A stretch of 64,000 nucleotides of DNA from Pararge aegeria (GCF_905163445.1 NC_053191.1:4340001-4404000); one strand, 5' to 3'; shown: positions 20,310 through 31,135, counted from the stretch's first letter. Made by a program: numbers and translations. Notes: generated by a model from the letters alone, not told the origin.

Positions 20310-21175
20310 CATAGATGAACGATGTAGACACACGTACAGAACGTCGAAATAGCAGACACCGATATTTTCCATGTGTGTCTGTGATTGCAAAGAGATAACA
20401 GGCATGATATCTCCCATGGATAATGTCAATATTCTTCATTCGAGACTGTAAATACATCCATGCTTAGTACAATAATTAATTGGTAAGTAGGAAATTTGTT
20501 TGGTTTTGTTTATGTTGTACACATACCTCATGGGATTTTAAACGAATGGCTTAGGTACAATTTTTTTCTAGACTATTGAAATAATTCGTGCAAAATGCCA
20601 AGTTTGTAGATAAACAAAAAGCGCTCTTAAATAGGTTTTGATTATCAATCAAGGAGTAAAAAGTTTAGTTGCTATCAAAAAACCCCTTTTTATTGTTTCA
20701 AAACACAAATTTTTATGACAGTATCTGGATTAGAGCTAAAATTTATATATCGATTTCATTTGCAGCCAGATATGCACATCGCACCTGCCTGTAAACAAGG
20801 TAATCCTGTTAAAGTTAAATATATTTCTCCATTATAAGGTGCGGAACCCTAAAAGTAACCTAAGGGCAAATCGTGATGATGACATGCCATTACGCAAATG
20901 CGTCGTTTTTTATTCCATGTTAAAGGAATTTGAATTCTTTCACTCAGTTATAGAGACCATAATGGTGTTAAGAGTTTTGATTATCTATGGGTGAGACCGT
21001 GGTGATACGAACGACGTGACTAAGGGTTTTATTTCGTGTGATTTAGAGTTACTTATCTTTATAGAGCGGAGAGTTTTTGATACAGATAAAGTTTGTGGAG
21101 AGTTTGATGTTAGTACCTCTATACTTACTTATACAAATGCTTACACTGATTTGCAGTTCAATCTGAATTGTATTC
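20310..21175. other. No gene or recognised repeat
   Basis: AT-rich DNA without supported features. Confidence 0.4.
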
Positions 21176-21177
21176 AA

Positions 21178-21420
21178 CTGTCGGCCTATTGGCGCAGTGA
21201 CCCTGCTTTTTGATTCCAAGGCCGTGGGTTCGATTCCCACAAATGGAAAATATTTCTGTGATCAACATGTTTTTCAGTACCTGGCTGTTTAACTGTACTT
21301 TATAAGTATGTATGTATCTAAATTATTTATAACAATCAGTCATTTTAGTACCCATAACACAAGCGACGCTTACTTTGGGGCTAGATGGCGATGTGTGTAT
21401 TGTCGTAGTAGTAAATTATT
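21178..21420 (+). mobile_element. SINE-A, diverged full copy
   Basis: All SINE-A blocks are in order from 'GGCCTATTGGCGCAGTG' to 'GGGGCTAGATGGCGATGTG' and an ATTATT-rich tail, with a small deletion in the head. Confidence 0.88.
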
Positions 21421-21984
21421 ATTATTTATTAAAATCATTACCAACTTGTTAAACCGACGGAGGTCCTGTCGAAGTTGGTTTATGATCACACATTAATCTC
21501 ATAGAAAAAGCACTTCAATTCTTTTCTACCGTTTTCGCTTTTATTTTTCATAATAACCTCCTTTGTGTATTGCCATATTTTGTTTTTTTTTAATTACATA
21601 ACATGCTTAATGATGCATTCATAAAAAAAAAGAGTTGGTTATGAGATCATTGCACTGTTATATGTTACTTACTTAAGTATGACTTTTTTCGAATTGGTAT
21701 AGTAATTGCGTGAGTCAATAATTTTTTTCACGTCAAAATTGGCATTTTTAGGAAAATAATTGTGGCAAAATAAGCATTATAAAGTATATGAAATGTATAA
21801 TTATCGCTTCGTAAATCAATTGTGGCTTATGTTTTCCTTTATGTATAACTAAGTTGTGGAAACTTCATAGGTTTATGTGATATAAAAATACGGCATCACT
21901 CTTATTGTAATAGTACCTACTGTTTGCTTCCCCTGAAAAGCTAATAAATAAATAAATAAAATATGTCACTTACTACTGAATCTG

Positions 21985-22140
21985 TCTGTGTGTTTATCTA
22001 TATATTATAAGTATTCATGTGTATTATATTCATAAAAAAATATTCATCAGGTATCTTAGTACCCATAACACAAGATACGCTTACTTTGGAGCTAGATGGC
22101 GATGTGTGTATTGTCGCAATATATTTCTATTTATTTACTC
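21985..22140 (+). mobile_element. SINE-A, 5' truncated
   Basis: Begins at 'GTCTGTGTGTTTATC' and continues to 'GAGCTAGATGGCGATGTGTG' and the ATTT tail. Confidence 0.85.
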
Positions 22141-22333
22141 GTGTATGTCACTACTATTTTAAATTTCTAACTAGATTTTTGGCATAGAGTTAGTAGTAGT
22201 AAAGCCGGAGAGTAACATATAACTTTTTATTCCTCGGTAAACAAACAGTTCTCAGGGTTTTTAAAAAAAAACCCGAGACCCGTACCCTTTAGAAGGCCGG
22301 TAATGGGTTAATATGATGATGATAATTCAATGA

Positions 22334-22438
22334 AATATATAGTCACCTTACTCTTTTAAACTCATACAAATGATTCTTAATAAATAATATTTCACCTAAC
22401 TTACTCTTTTGAATTCATACTAAAGATTCTGAATAAAT
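22334..22438. repeat. Tandem duplication, ~53 bp unit
   Basis: Units 22334-22385 and 22386-22438 share 'CTTACTCTTTTRAAYTCATA' and 'GATTCTKAATAAAT'. They follow the tail of a SINE-C fragment at about 22290-22325. Confidence 0.75.
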
Positions 22439-22439
22439 G

Positions 22440-23035
22440 AGCGTAGATAAATGTTGTGATGATATTAAATTAACGACACTCCAATTCTAAAGGAACACGC
22501 AATTCAAAAACAAGTATTAGAGCCCAAAATCTGGAACAAAAGATTGAAACACATTGAGAAACGCCACGCATTAACGATAATGGCCGTAACAGGATGCATT
22601 ATTCAATTGAAAATATTTTTCGGGGGACCCACTCATGGAATTGCCTGGTCCGGTCCGGCAAATATTTTCAAAACAGGGGCCCGTATTGTCAAATTGACCG
22701 GATGATTGTAGGGAGCGGGCGACATGTGGAAACGTGGGGCAATTATTGTCTTTGGGGCATTTGGAGAACCTAGTTTTTGGGGCTAGCTTTAACTTTTGAG
22801 CACTTGATGAACGGTTTGTGCATTGCGAGGCATTTTGAGTGGCAATGTCTTTTTAAGCGATTGCGCATACAAACATGCATCTAACATTCATTTACCGTAC
22901 AGGCCATCTTATTGTGGAATGCGCTTCCTATGAGCATACGGCAGTCAAAATCACTGGCGATATTTTAAAATGCGGTTATGTTTTATTTTATGTCCAACTG
23001 AAGACGATGTTTAATATACGAGTATATTAACTGTT
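22440..23035. other. Unassigned, locally GC-richer segment
   Basis: 22610-22790 contains G- and C-rich words ('TGGTCCGGTCCGGC', 'ACGTGGGGCAATTATTGTC') unlike the surrounding repeats. No frame of note. It could be conserved non-coding DNA, but this cannot be judged from one sequence. Confidence 0.3.
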
Positions 23036-23159
23036 ATCTAAGTATTTATTATGTGGTTATATTATTAGGGTTTCTTTTAAATATTTACTATATAAAGTAT
23101 ATTAGATGAATTTTTCTATATTAGTTTATGTATTATTATTTAGTCATTCATACATGTAT

Positions 23160-23250
23160 GTATTTTAGAAAACTAAGGTTGCCCGGCAGAGATCACCACT
23201 AAGCGATAAGGCTGCCTTTTGTATTCTGCTTCTATTATTATGTTGATATA
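23160..23250 (+). mobile_element. LINE-E tail fragment
   Basis: 'GTTGCCCGGCAGAGATCACC' and 'TAAGCGATAAGGCTGCC' match the LINE-E tail; the preceding AT-rich part may belong to it. Confidence 0.6.
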
Positions 23251-23399
23251 ATTATATCAGAGATATCAAATATGTAACCTCAAAATGTTTAAGTATAATG
23301 CAGACGCTGTATATATCCGGAGAGGTAGGTTACCTACTTAAATTCTCAATAACCGGAGTAATACGTCAGTCGAGGCCGGCTATGCACTTCGGGCGCGTT

Positions 23400-23702
23400 C
23401 AATAGGTATGGCGAGCGCACGAACGTTTACCTAGTTCCTCGCCTTATTAATGAATTACCCACTGATGTACGAGACAATATTAATCCTCGTAATATTAAGA
23501 AAAAACTGAAGTCCTTCTTTTTAAGTAACTTGTGATCATTTTTATACACAACATGGTAAACTGGCAATAATTTTCTGTAGTAACGTACCTAGATTTAATT
23601 CTCTGTTAGCATATATTACAAACCTGCGTGGTTTTCTGATGCTAGCTATAAGTATTTTTTATTTTTTTTGGAAACTTTATGTAATAAATAAATAAATAAA
23701 AT
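23400..23702 (+). mobile_element. LINE 3' end with RT C-terminal frame
   Basis: The + strand encodes 'VYLVPRLINELPTDVRDN' and then 'NPRNIKKKLKSFFLSNL' before a stop, a typical jockey-like reverse-transcriptase C-terminus. A short 3' UTR ends in (AATA)n. Confidence 0.7.
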
Positions 23703-23934
23703 AAGAATATTTACGATGTCGACTCACGTGCCTCAAAGAGCAAGCTTAGCCCTCGATCCTTGTTAATATCACCCATTTGATACTAGATATCAAAGGATAA
23801 TCTTTATAGCCCACCAACACGCATAAAACTTCTTTACTTGCGTGGGAGGAGCAGTAAAGTGTGCGTGCTAAAATGCTAAAATAATGATAATGGACGAAGG
23901 TTGCGCGTTACACTAGAATAATCAGGACACTCAC

Positions 23935-24310
23935 TTAACGGAGATGTCTCTTAAAAAGTTCAAAGTTTGTATTAAACGTAAGCTTATAGAAAAGTCCTAT
24001 TATAGTATAAAGGACTACGTAAACGATAAAAAAGCTTGGGTGTAAATTATTGCTCTAACCAGGTTGCTCTTCTAATAATTTAAAATGACATTGTGAGATG
24101 GTGATAACAAAAAAAAAAAAAATCACCCGGCTAAGTTTGTTGTGGGCTTCTTCTTAGACCAGGACGCGTTTGGAACCCTCGTAGCTTTAGTTTTAAGTTT
24201 ACGAATGTGGTTATCGCCATCATCTCACTACCGTGTGGTTCTTATGTACGCATCAAAAGTGCCACCTGTGGGCCTACTTGAATAAAGATATTTTTGACTT
24301 TGACTTTGAC
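23935..24310 (+). mobile_element. LINE-F 3' end
   Basis: The last RT codons ('SIKDYVNDKKAW') precede a 3' UTR with 'TAAAATGACATTGTGAGATG', 'CGTTTGGAACCCTCGTAGC' and a terminal 'TTTTGACTTTGACTTTGAC'. This is the best preserved tail of the family in this window. Confidence 0.85.
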
Positions 24311-24389
24311 TAACGCACACAGCAGATAATGAATTGTAATTTTTATTTGTAATACTGCTTTTAGTTGTAATACTCTTATCTTACTTTTT

Positions 24390-24481
24390 ATAACTCCTAC
24401 AATGCCTATATTTAAGTTTTTTATAAATCGTACTGGAGTTTTTGTCCATTTTATATCATCTGCATACCCTCTATGCACGCC

Positions 24482-24484
<3 letters not shown>
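24390..24484 (+). mobile_element. Single arm of the hAT-like MITE
   Basis: Matches the right arm of the 10010-10213 MITE, from 'ACTCCTACAATGCC' to 'CCTCTATGCACGCCACTG', with a small deletion. No left arm is seen. Confidence 0.7.

Positions 24485-24516
<32 letters not shown>
24484..24516. repeat. (TG)n microsatellite
   Basis: About sixteen TG dinucleotides directly after the terminal CACTG of the MITE arm. Confidence 0.95.
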
Positions 24517-24519
<3 letters not shown>

Positions 24520-24526
24520 TATGTAT

Positions 24527-24712
24527 GTATTCGTAAGTGGTTATGTGTGCTTCTAGGCCTATTTTCATAAATAAATATTTAACTTGGACTTTGAATGAAC
24601 GTTCATTTTCCCAATCGGTTAATATAGTCCGGTATTTACCGCGCACTTAATTACCTAAGTAATATAATGCGTTCGAACAAATCCATTCAAAGCGGGTTTT
24701 TGCTCTCATTAA
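24527..24712. repeat. Segment duplicated at 26280-26485
   Basis: Contains 'AATATAGTCCGGTATTTACC', 'GCGCACTTAATTACCTAAGT' and 'TTTTTGCTCTCATTAAAGA', which recur in the same order 1.77 kb downstream. Sequence after 24712 ('CCTGGGACAATACGGGACCC') is not shared. Confidence 0.85.
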
Positions 24713-25010
24713 AGACGGATGCAACCTGGGACAATACGGGACCCGGTCTTAAATCTATCATGGGCTGGTGTCGACGACTTCAAAAGACGCCGCCACGATT
24801 GTGCGCCCCGCTCTCCTTCCCCCCCTTTTGGGAGGGGGTTGTATTTGCATATTAAGAGCCGCTTAATGTATTGTGACGATTGAGATGTTATTTCTTATTT
24901 GTACGTCTGTTAATTCGTTTTCGAAGATGTTTATCTTGTATCTTGTCTGTATGTTGGTACTTAGGTTGTGACATGTTCTTTTTACCATAGCGAATCCGTA
25001 TATTATTATA

Positions 25011-25222
25011 CTAGTTTTTATAGCTGTTTTCATAGTTCGCTTTTATCACGGTTTTTTAAGTAGTCCCTTGGGAACCTTTTGGATAAAAAGTAGCCTATGT
25101 TACTGTTCGTCCTTTCAACTAACTCTGTGCCAAAAGTAGATCGGTTGCTTGGTTAAGGTGTGAAGCAAGGACAAATAAACAAACAAACAAACACACTTTT
25201 ACATTAATAATATTAGTAAGTA
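25011..25222 (-). mobile_element. Non-autonomous Helitron
   Basis: On the - strand it starts near 'ACTTACTAATATTATTAATG', has (TTTG)n and 'TAGGCTACTTTTTATCC', and ends in 'AAAAACTAG' followed by T. The 3' hairpin is poor, so the end is less certain than in the other copies. Confidence 0.6.
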
Positions 25223-25572
25223 TAAAGACACAAGTACAATTTCTGAGTCCTTAAACCTATGACAGTATTAAGGACTACGACTACGATAAGCTTGGATGTT
25301 AATTAATTGTTGTAACCAGGTTGCTTCTTTGATAGTTTTAAATGACAATGTGAGATGGTAACAAAAAAAAATAACAACCGGCTAAGTTTCTTGTGGGCTT
25401 CTTCTTAGACCAGGGCGCGTTTGGAACCCTCGTAGCTTTAGTTTTAAGTTGATGAATTTAGTTATCGCCTTCAACTCACTTTTATGTTATATTTTACATG
25501 TACCTAATGTACACATCAAAAGTGCCATATGTATGCCTATTTGAATGAAGAAATATTTGACTTTGATATGTT
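25223..25572 (+). mobile_element. LINE-F 3' end
   Basis: Contains 'ATGACAATGTGAGATGG', 'GGGCGCGTTTGGAACCCTCG' and a 'TTTGACTTTGA' terminus. It follows the Helitron directly. Confidence 0.8.
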
Positions 25573-25720
25573 TAATTTTTCACACTCGAACTTTCAATAT
25601 CTTATTAACCGTTAAAAGTTGATTTTTAGTAGATTATGAATATAGTTTTGCAACATTGTATTTTACAGTCGAAGCGGTATTAGATGCATAATATATATTT
25701 TTGTTATAATTGTAAAGTTA

Positions 25721-25776
25721 GCCAAATCGGTATAGATTTACTTAAATCTATTTAAGTAAATCTATACCGATTTGGC
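25721..25776. repeat. Near-perfect 56 bp palindrome
   Basis: Arms of 27 bp, beginning 'GCCAAATCGGTATAGATTT' and ending with its complement, pair without mismatch around a 2-nt centre. No TSD or known element end is visible. Confidence 0.95.
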
Positions 25777-26039
25777 TGTGCATTTAGGGAACATCTTAAA
25801 CTTGACAGATGATAGATTTCGTCCTTTTGTAATAACCTTAATTTCCTTTCTATCCATACGATGAAAAATATGATGTACCTAATACAAACTTAAAATATAA
25901 CATCTTGTAACATGAATCATAAACAAGTTAGGTTATAATACAAGTTGTCTGGTGAAAATCGATTGATTAAGGTTAACCTATGCCTAGGATTGTTTTTTGA
26001 TTAGACGTTACTTACTTAGGCACAAAACGGACATAAGAA

Positions 26040-26110
26040 GCCTACAACGCCGTAGCCGGGCGTTTTTTTGTTAGCACCATCTCACATTAAAATGATTAGG
26101 AGAGCAAGCT
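26040..26110 (-). mobile_element. LINE-F tail fragment
   Basis: The - strand shows 'TAACCAGCTTGCTCTCC' and 'AATGTGAGATGGTGCTAACA' followed by 'CGCCCGGCTACGG', a decayed internal part of LINE-F. Confidence 0.55.
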
Positions 26111-26257
26111 GGTTAGAGCGTAGTTGAGTTTATCTGTCCAGAAATTTTTTATTGAAAAATACGAAAGACCTATATCTACCTGTCCAGCAGTGGACGTCCA
26201 CCGGGTTAGGAATATGATTATTGACCTACTTGTATACGTAGAGTCTGGACCAACGAC

Positions 26258-26508
26258 ATCGGTTTCTTATACTACTGGTAAGTGGGGGTGTTTGTGCGCT
26301 CTAGGGGGCCTATTTCATTAAGAAATATTTAACTTGGATTGAAAAAATGGACGGTCATTCAAAATGAACGTAAATTTTTTCAATCGGTTAATATAGTCCG
26401 GTATTTACCGCGCACTTAATTACCTAAGTAATATGATGCGACCCGACAAATCCATTCAAAACAGGTTTTTGCTCTCATTAAAGATATCGACTTCTTATAC
26501 TACTAGTA
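26258..26508. repeat. Copied segment flanked by 23 bp direct repeats
   Basis: 26281-26485 is a copy of 24527-24712. It sits between 26258-26280 and 26486-26508, two 23 bp direct repeats of the form 'ATCGRYTTCTTATACTACT' plus 'RGTA' with three differences. Confidence 0.8.
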
Positions 26509-26794
26509 CTCTTAGTGATAATATCCATTCGTATATTCAAAAGGCTTGTAAAAGTCTATAAAAATATCAAAACAAAAACCATGTCAGTATTTGTTATGAT
26601 ATTTTTTCTACAAGTATAAAAAATAGCCTTTACAATGTAGAATAACCTAGTTCAACACAATGTGTTCTCAACGTTGCTCGTCGAGGATTCTCGTTGGCTG
26701 GCCTTGGCTTAAAAGCTTACATATATTTCATGTTGTTCCTAAAACTATGACTAAATTTATACATTTTTTTTCACGTATAGATTACCGATAAGTA

Positions 26795-27225
26795 CAAGAA
26801 GAAGAAGAAACACTTTATTGCACGTATACCATACAGGAAAAGAAACAGTAAGGAGTATACGGTACACAATGTAGACACGCAAAGGCGGCCTTATTGCTGC
26901 AAGCAATCTCTTACAGGCAACCTTTGTAGATAGGACTTACAGCGAACGGGATAGTGCCAAGAGTATTAATAGATATACATAAATACAAAATGTAAAGATA
27001 CAAATACATATATAATTTGAATAAATATACGTAATATATAAATATTAAATATACATAATATATATAAGTAGATTTTAACATACAATTTAAATAATCTGCT
27101 TCAAATTCCATCACTCAAAGAGAGGTAGTAGTCCTTCAGACGCCTCTTAAATATCGGAAGGGAACTACTTCCACGGATAAGTAGTTGATGGTAGCAACAG
27201 TATTTTGCAAACACTTGCTGGGAAG
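26795..27225 (-). mobile_element. LINE-E 3' end with RT C-terminus
   Basis: On the - strand a frame ends 'SSLPIFKRRLKDYYLSLSD', a jockey/CR1-like reverse-transcriptase C-terminus. It is followed by an AT-rich 3' UTR with 'GGTTGCCTGTAAGAGATTGC', 'AATAAGGCCGCCTTTGCG' and the terminal 'GTGCAATAAAGTG'. This copy shows which protein the LINE-E tails belong to. Confidence 0.75.
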
Positions 27226-27379
27226 CTAAATAACCCGTTCTGGTAGCACTGGGTAGCTTTACATATAAATTATACACACACAGAGTAAACAGTAATTTAA
27301 AAAAAAAAATACATATAAAAAGTGTGTATGTGTGTATAAATAAAGTGTACACTTTATTCGTACACACATACACACTTTT

Positions 27380-27435
27380 CACTTCACTTTTGGAGATTTT
27401 CTTCATTTTATATCATCTGCATACCCTCTATGTAC
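27380..27435 (+). mobile_element. hAT-like MITE end fragment
   Basis: 'GAGATTTTCTTCATTTTATA' to 'CCTCTATGTACGCCACTG' matches one arm terminus of the 10010-10213 element. Confidence 0.65.
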
Positions 27436-27504
27436 GCCACTGGTCTCCTCTCATAACGAGAAGAGTTTAGGCCGTAAGGCCGTAGTCACTGTTGAGAACG
27501 CTTG

Positions 27505-27560
27505 ACGTTTCAAAAGTGCTTATAAAGTAGGCCTACTTGAAATAAATGAATTTGAATAGA
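27505..27560 (+). mobile_element. LINE-G terminal fragment
   Basis: 'GACGTTTCAAAAGTGCTTAT' and 'GTAGGCCTACTTGAAATAAA' mark the last ~55 bp of a LINE-G copy. Confidence 0.7.
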
Positions 27561-27619
27561 ACATTATGGAGATCGCATGCCGGTGAATACCCTCTATGCA
27601 CGCCACCGGAGGAGACCTA

Positions 27620-27748
27620 TGGCCTGTCAACATCATCATCTCAACCCATTACCGGCCAGCTACAGGGCACGGGTTTACTCCCACAGTGAGAATGGGTAAA
27701 GGCCTTAATCCACCACGCTGTCCCAGTGCGGATTGGTGGACTCCACAT
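27620..27748 (-). mobile_element. SINE-C 3' half
   Basis: The - strand reads 'GGAGTCCACCAATCCGCACT', 'CCACGCTG' complement blocks and 'GTAGCTGGCCGGTAATGGG' up to the GATGATGA tail. Confidence 0.8.
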
Positions 27749-27754
27749 ACCTTT

Positions 27755-28330
27755 AAATAAATAAATAAATATATTACTACCATACACACATCGCCATCTA
27801 GCCCCAAAGTAGCTTGTGTTACGGGTACTAAGATGATTGATGAAAATTTTTATGAATAACTAGCGTACCCAGCCCGCTTCGCCGGGCTAGATTTTGCTTT
27901 ATTTTATGTAAACAATAAACTAACATCATTAAATTTTTAATTTAAATCTCATAATATATTAAATCATTTATTTCTCTCCGTATTCATTCTCTTCTATTCT
28001 ATTCTCGAGCGGGTGAAGATACACTACACCCATGTACACCCAACAATAGTATATCATCATAGTAAATAAAAGCTCTATTTGACAGTTTGACAATCCAAAA
28101 ATTGGAATGCTACGATCGTCACCAAACTTTACAGGATTACTCGCCAGGTCAATCCGGAGATTCCCTGAAAGTTTCATTGAAATTGGTCCAGCCATTTCGA
28201 AGCCCATACGGAACATGCCCACACACTTTCTCTTTTATATATATAGATATACATAAATACTTATATTATACATATAAACACCCAGACACCGAAAAACGTT
28301 CGTGCTAATCACACAAACATTTTCCTTTTG
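27755..28330 (-). mobile_element. SINE-A interrupted by a Helitron
   Basis: Parts 27755-27859 and 28248-28330 join into continuous SINE-A sequence ('GTATA' next to 'TTATTCATA' on the - strand). The tRNA-like head beyond 28330 is missing. Confidence 0.92.
27860..28247 (-). mobile_element. Non-autonomous Helitron with exact ends
   Basis: 388 bp. On the - strand it starts 'TCTATATATATAAAAGAG', carries 'GGACCAATTTCAATGAAAC', and ends with the hairpin 'GCCCGGCGAAGCGGGC' followed by 'TGGGTACGCTAG'. It lies between A and T of the host SINE with no duplication, as Helitrons do. The longest frame inside (84 codons) has no Rep or helicase motif. Confidence 0.93.
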
Positions 28331-28485
28331 AGAACATTGTGCTTTTTAGTGACTGATAATGGTTTGATGATGTTACTTTTCTATCGGTTTCTTTTCTTCT
28401 CTTCATCGTTATCTACGTAATTGGTAATTTTAATTATATTCTGTATCTATGTACAACCATAATGTCTAGTATTCGAATAATGTTT

Positions 28486-28735
28486 GACGGCCGACTGGCG
28501 CAGTGGGCAGCGACCCTGCTTTCTGAGTCCCAGGCCGTGGGTTCGATTCCCACAACTGGAAAATGTTTGTGTGATGAACATGATTGTTTTTCAGTGTCAG
28601 GGTGTTTATATGTATATTATAAGTATTTATGTGTATTATATTCATAAAAATATTCATCAGCTATCTTAGTACTCATAACACAAGCTACGCTTACTTTGGG
28701 GCTAGATGGCGATGTGTGTATTGTCAAAGTTTATA
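28486..28735 (+). mobile_element. SINE-A, full length
   Basis: A complete copy with A box 'TGGCGCAGTGG', B box 'GGTTCGATTCC', 'GTTTTTCAGTGTCAGGG', and 'GGGGCTAGATGGCGATGTG'. Apparent small proteins encoded on both strands here are by-products of the SINE. Confidence 0.93.
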
Positions 28736-28934
28736 TATTTTTTTTTTGACTACTTCAGCTCTCACAATGGTGACACGTAATTTCCTAAAGCTCTGTAAAA
28801 ATTAATAAATAAGTTATCAATTCACTTTGTTCTTATACTGTTCAAGAGATATAAGAGATCCTATAATGGAAATAGCATGGAAGCTGTCTTTTTTTGCCCG
28901 TACCACGTCATCAATGTACTTATATTTGCTAAAA

Positions 28935-29260
28935 ACGAACTCCCTGACGCAACGGTGAGCCCTTTGAATTTAAGTATGAGGTCCACGGTTCGATAACTGG
29001 CAGAGGGATTTAGGGAATTTATTATTTCTGAGTATTCTTCGGTCTGGTCTGGTGGGTGGCTTCGGCCGTTGCTGGTTACCACCTTAGCTTAGCGACAAAG
29101 ACGTGCAGCTAAGCGATTAAGTGTTCCGGCAGCACGTAGAAACCTACTAGGAGTATGACTACCATACTCCCTAACAGGTTAGCCCGCTACCATCTTAGAC
29201 CGCATCATCACTTACCACCAGGTGAGATTGCTGCTGCTGCTGATTGCAAGGAAACAGTAG
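28935..29260 (+). mobile_element. SINE-B with small expansions
   Basis: 'CCCTGACGCAACGGTGAG' and 'CCACGGTTCGATAACTGG' form the head; 'ATGACTACCATACTCCCTAA' and 'GCATCATCACTTACCACC' follow. A (GCT)n expansion lies near the 3' end. Confidence 0.88.
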
Positions 29261-29324
29261 TTAATAGTAGTTTTATGATTTATATTTTTTCCACTTGTAA
29301 ATAAAAAAAAAAACTACGCCGCAG

Positions 29325-29430
29325 GTTGGTGGACACAGGGCGATAATTCGTAAAACGTGTTACTTACATACCCTGCTAAGTGTTGCTCTGTTTATAGGCA
29401 ACGGTTTTCCACTTACCATCAGGTGTGAGA
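29325..29430 (+). mobile_element. Short SINE-like 3' fragment
   Basis: 'TTTCCACTTACCATCAGGTG' resembles the SINE-B 3' end, but the upstream part differs; it may be a related family. Confidence 0.35.
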
Positions 29431-29809
29431 CAAAGAAATTTTTAGATAACAAACTTTGATTTTGCTACTTTAATGTCGGATGCTTGTGTATTGTTATAAT
29501 ATTTAAAATATTCCTTGCGCCGTTAGACACCATATGTTTCACTAATGGCACCGAAACCGCAATGCGTATGCAGAACCTAACCGCAGCGACGTTCCACTAA
29601 TTATTCCTCATTACACACAAAAACACCTCACCCCAAGAGGTTTTTGTTATTTTTTTTTGGTTTTTTAGGATTCCGCAACAATATACTTTGAGGTTAACAT
29701 TTTGGGGATCGTTCCGTTTTCGCAAGCGACATTCGTGTGTGCTTATATATTTTTTTTGTTGTAATTGATTGACCAAGCATGGCCTACTTGATTTTATATT
29801 TCTTTTATT

Positions 29810-29945
29810 TATACTCCTTATTTGTACACCACATAATTTGGAAAAACAAAAAAAAAGAACAAACACTTCAAGAATGTAGTTAGTAACAAATGACGGCCTT
29901 ATCGCTAAGTAGCGATCTCTTCCAGGCAACCTTAGAATTAGGAAA
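29810..29945 (-). mobile_element. LINE-E tail
   Basis: The - strand reads 'AAGGTTGCCTGGAAGAGATC', 'GCTACTTAGCGATAAGGCCG' and then a T-rich stretch with 'AATTATGTGGTGTACAAAT'. Confidence 0.75.
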
Positions 29946-30184
29946 ACTAAAAAGAAGCTACTACCTACCTACCTTTAATAATAGTGGATAAACATTTCCT
30001 ATAACCAGAGCAAAACGTCGCATTGCATGCAAAGAAAACGTTCTACAAAGTGCCTTTCTGTGCCCATCAACCTGTAATAGAACCGGCAACCAAGGTCTTC
30101 AAACTACGGAATATTGTTTGGCCGCAGAAATAACCATGGCGGCAGCATCCGGGTACTTTCTCGGACTAGCTCTGTCACAATAAG

Positions 30185-30265
30185 CTTCATCAACCATAGG
30201 TTGTCTGGAAGAGATTTCTTCAAGCGATAAGGCCGCCTTTGCGCTCTTATATTTATTTACCTTCT
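30185..30265 (+). mobile_element. LINE-E tail fragment
   Basis: 'GGTTGTCTGGAAGAGATTTC' and 'TCAAGCGATAAGGCCGCC' identify it. Confidence 0.7.
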
Positions 30266-30274
30266 CATCATCAC

Positions 30275-30425
30275 CTCAACCAATGGACGTCCACTGCTGG
30301 ACATAGGTCTTTTTTAGGGAGTTCCACAATACACGGTCCTTGGCCGCTTGCCTCCAGCGGCTCCCAGTTACTCGCCTGATGTCAGACTGTTCACCTAGTT
30401 GGGGGCCGACCTACGCTGTGTTCGA
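30275..30425 (-). mobile_element. RTE-like LINE 3' coding end
   Basis: The - strand includes 'AAAGACCTATGTCC-AGCAG' style sequence, 'GGAGCCGCTGGAGGCAAGCG' and 'GTCGGCCCCCAACTAGGTG'. It matches 43613-43760. Only a fragment of the final reverse-transcriptase codons remains. Confidence 0.75.
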
Positions 30426-30429
30426 AAAC

Positions 30430-31135
30430 CGGTTTTTTTCTGTATGTGCAATAAAGACTTTCTACCTTTATACAATGCTCTACTAGCACTTTTATACTAT
30501 GTGTAAACTGTAAACATAAAATCTCTATCCCACGTAACACAGATAATCACAAAAGTATATTATCGTACCAAAGATTAAGTCCACAGATCACAAATATAAA
30601 TCTTAAAAAACAATGTCCAGATAAGATCTTAGTTTTGATAGTAAGTAATAAGTAGGTATTTGTTATTTAAGTAAAGCTAAGTTAAGTAAACCTAATCCGT
30701 TAAAAAGAGACAACTTTCATTGGATATAAAAGGGCCGCTCGCTGATCTCGCCTCTTGTATTCTACGTCTTTCTTAATGTTTCTTTTTTTATTATATTTGT
30801 GTAAGTATGTGTTAATGTTGTTGTATACTAATAAAGAGTTAAATAATAATAATAATCATGATCAGAATATTATGTCTCACGCACTTCATACAAGCAGAAA
30901 AGCACTGCCATTCTAAAATTTTCACCATCGTCTCCGCAATTATGATGCTTAAAGCATGTAGACAATAGATGCTTGAGTTTCAGTTCAATACTGAATTGTA
31001 CACGTTTTACACAACAGCAATTTAGCTATTTAAGAAAAAATCGCTAGTATTACGCGACGTTCAAAGATATTTTCTTCTTCAGACACAAAAGATAAACTGA
31101 TCGACTAGGGCTACTAAGTAGGCATCAAAACAGTA
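30430..31135. other. Mostly unassigned, possible LINE ends
   Basis: A possible poly(A) signal 'CTAATAAAG' with an AT-rich tail at 30825-30860 suggests a LINE or gene 3' end. 30870-30925 shares 'GCACTTCATACA' and 'AAAAGCACTGC' with the insertion at 31435. Confidence 0.35.

Noticed and set aside
24242..24646. 134-codon frame on the - strand
   Set aside because: It runs through a LINE-F end, a MITE arm and a (CA)n run (Thr-His repeats); no domain.
28462..28669. Small open frames on both strands that look conserved between 28.5 kb and 50.8 kb
   Set aside because: They are translations of the SINE-A tRNA-like head and body; the similarity comes from the transposon, not from a protein.
29597..29929. 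110-codon frame on the - strand
   Set aside because: It begins in a LINE-E tail and has no recognisable domain.
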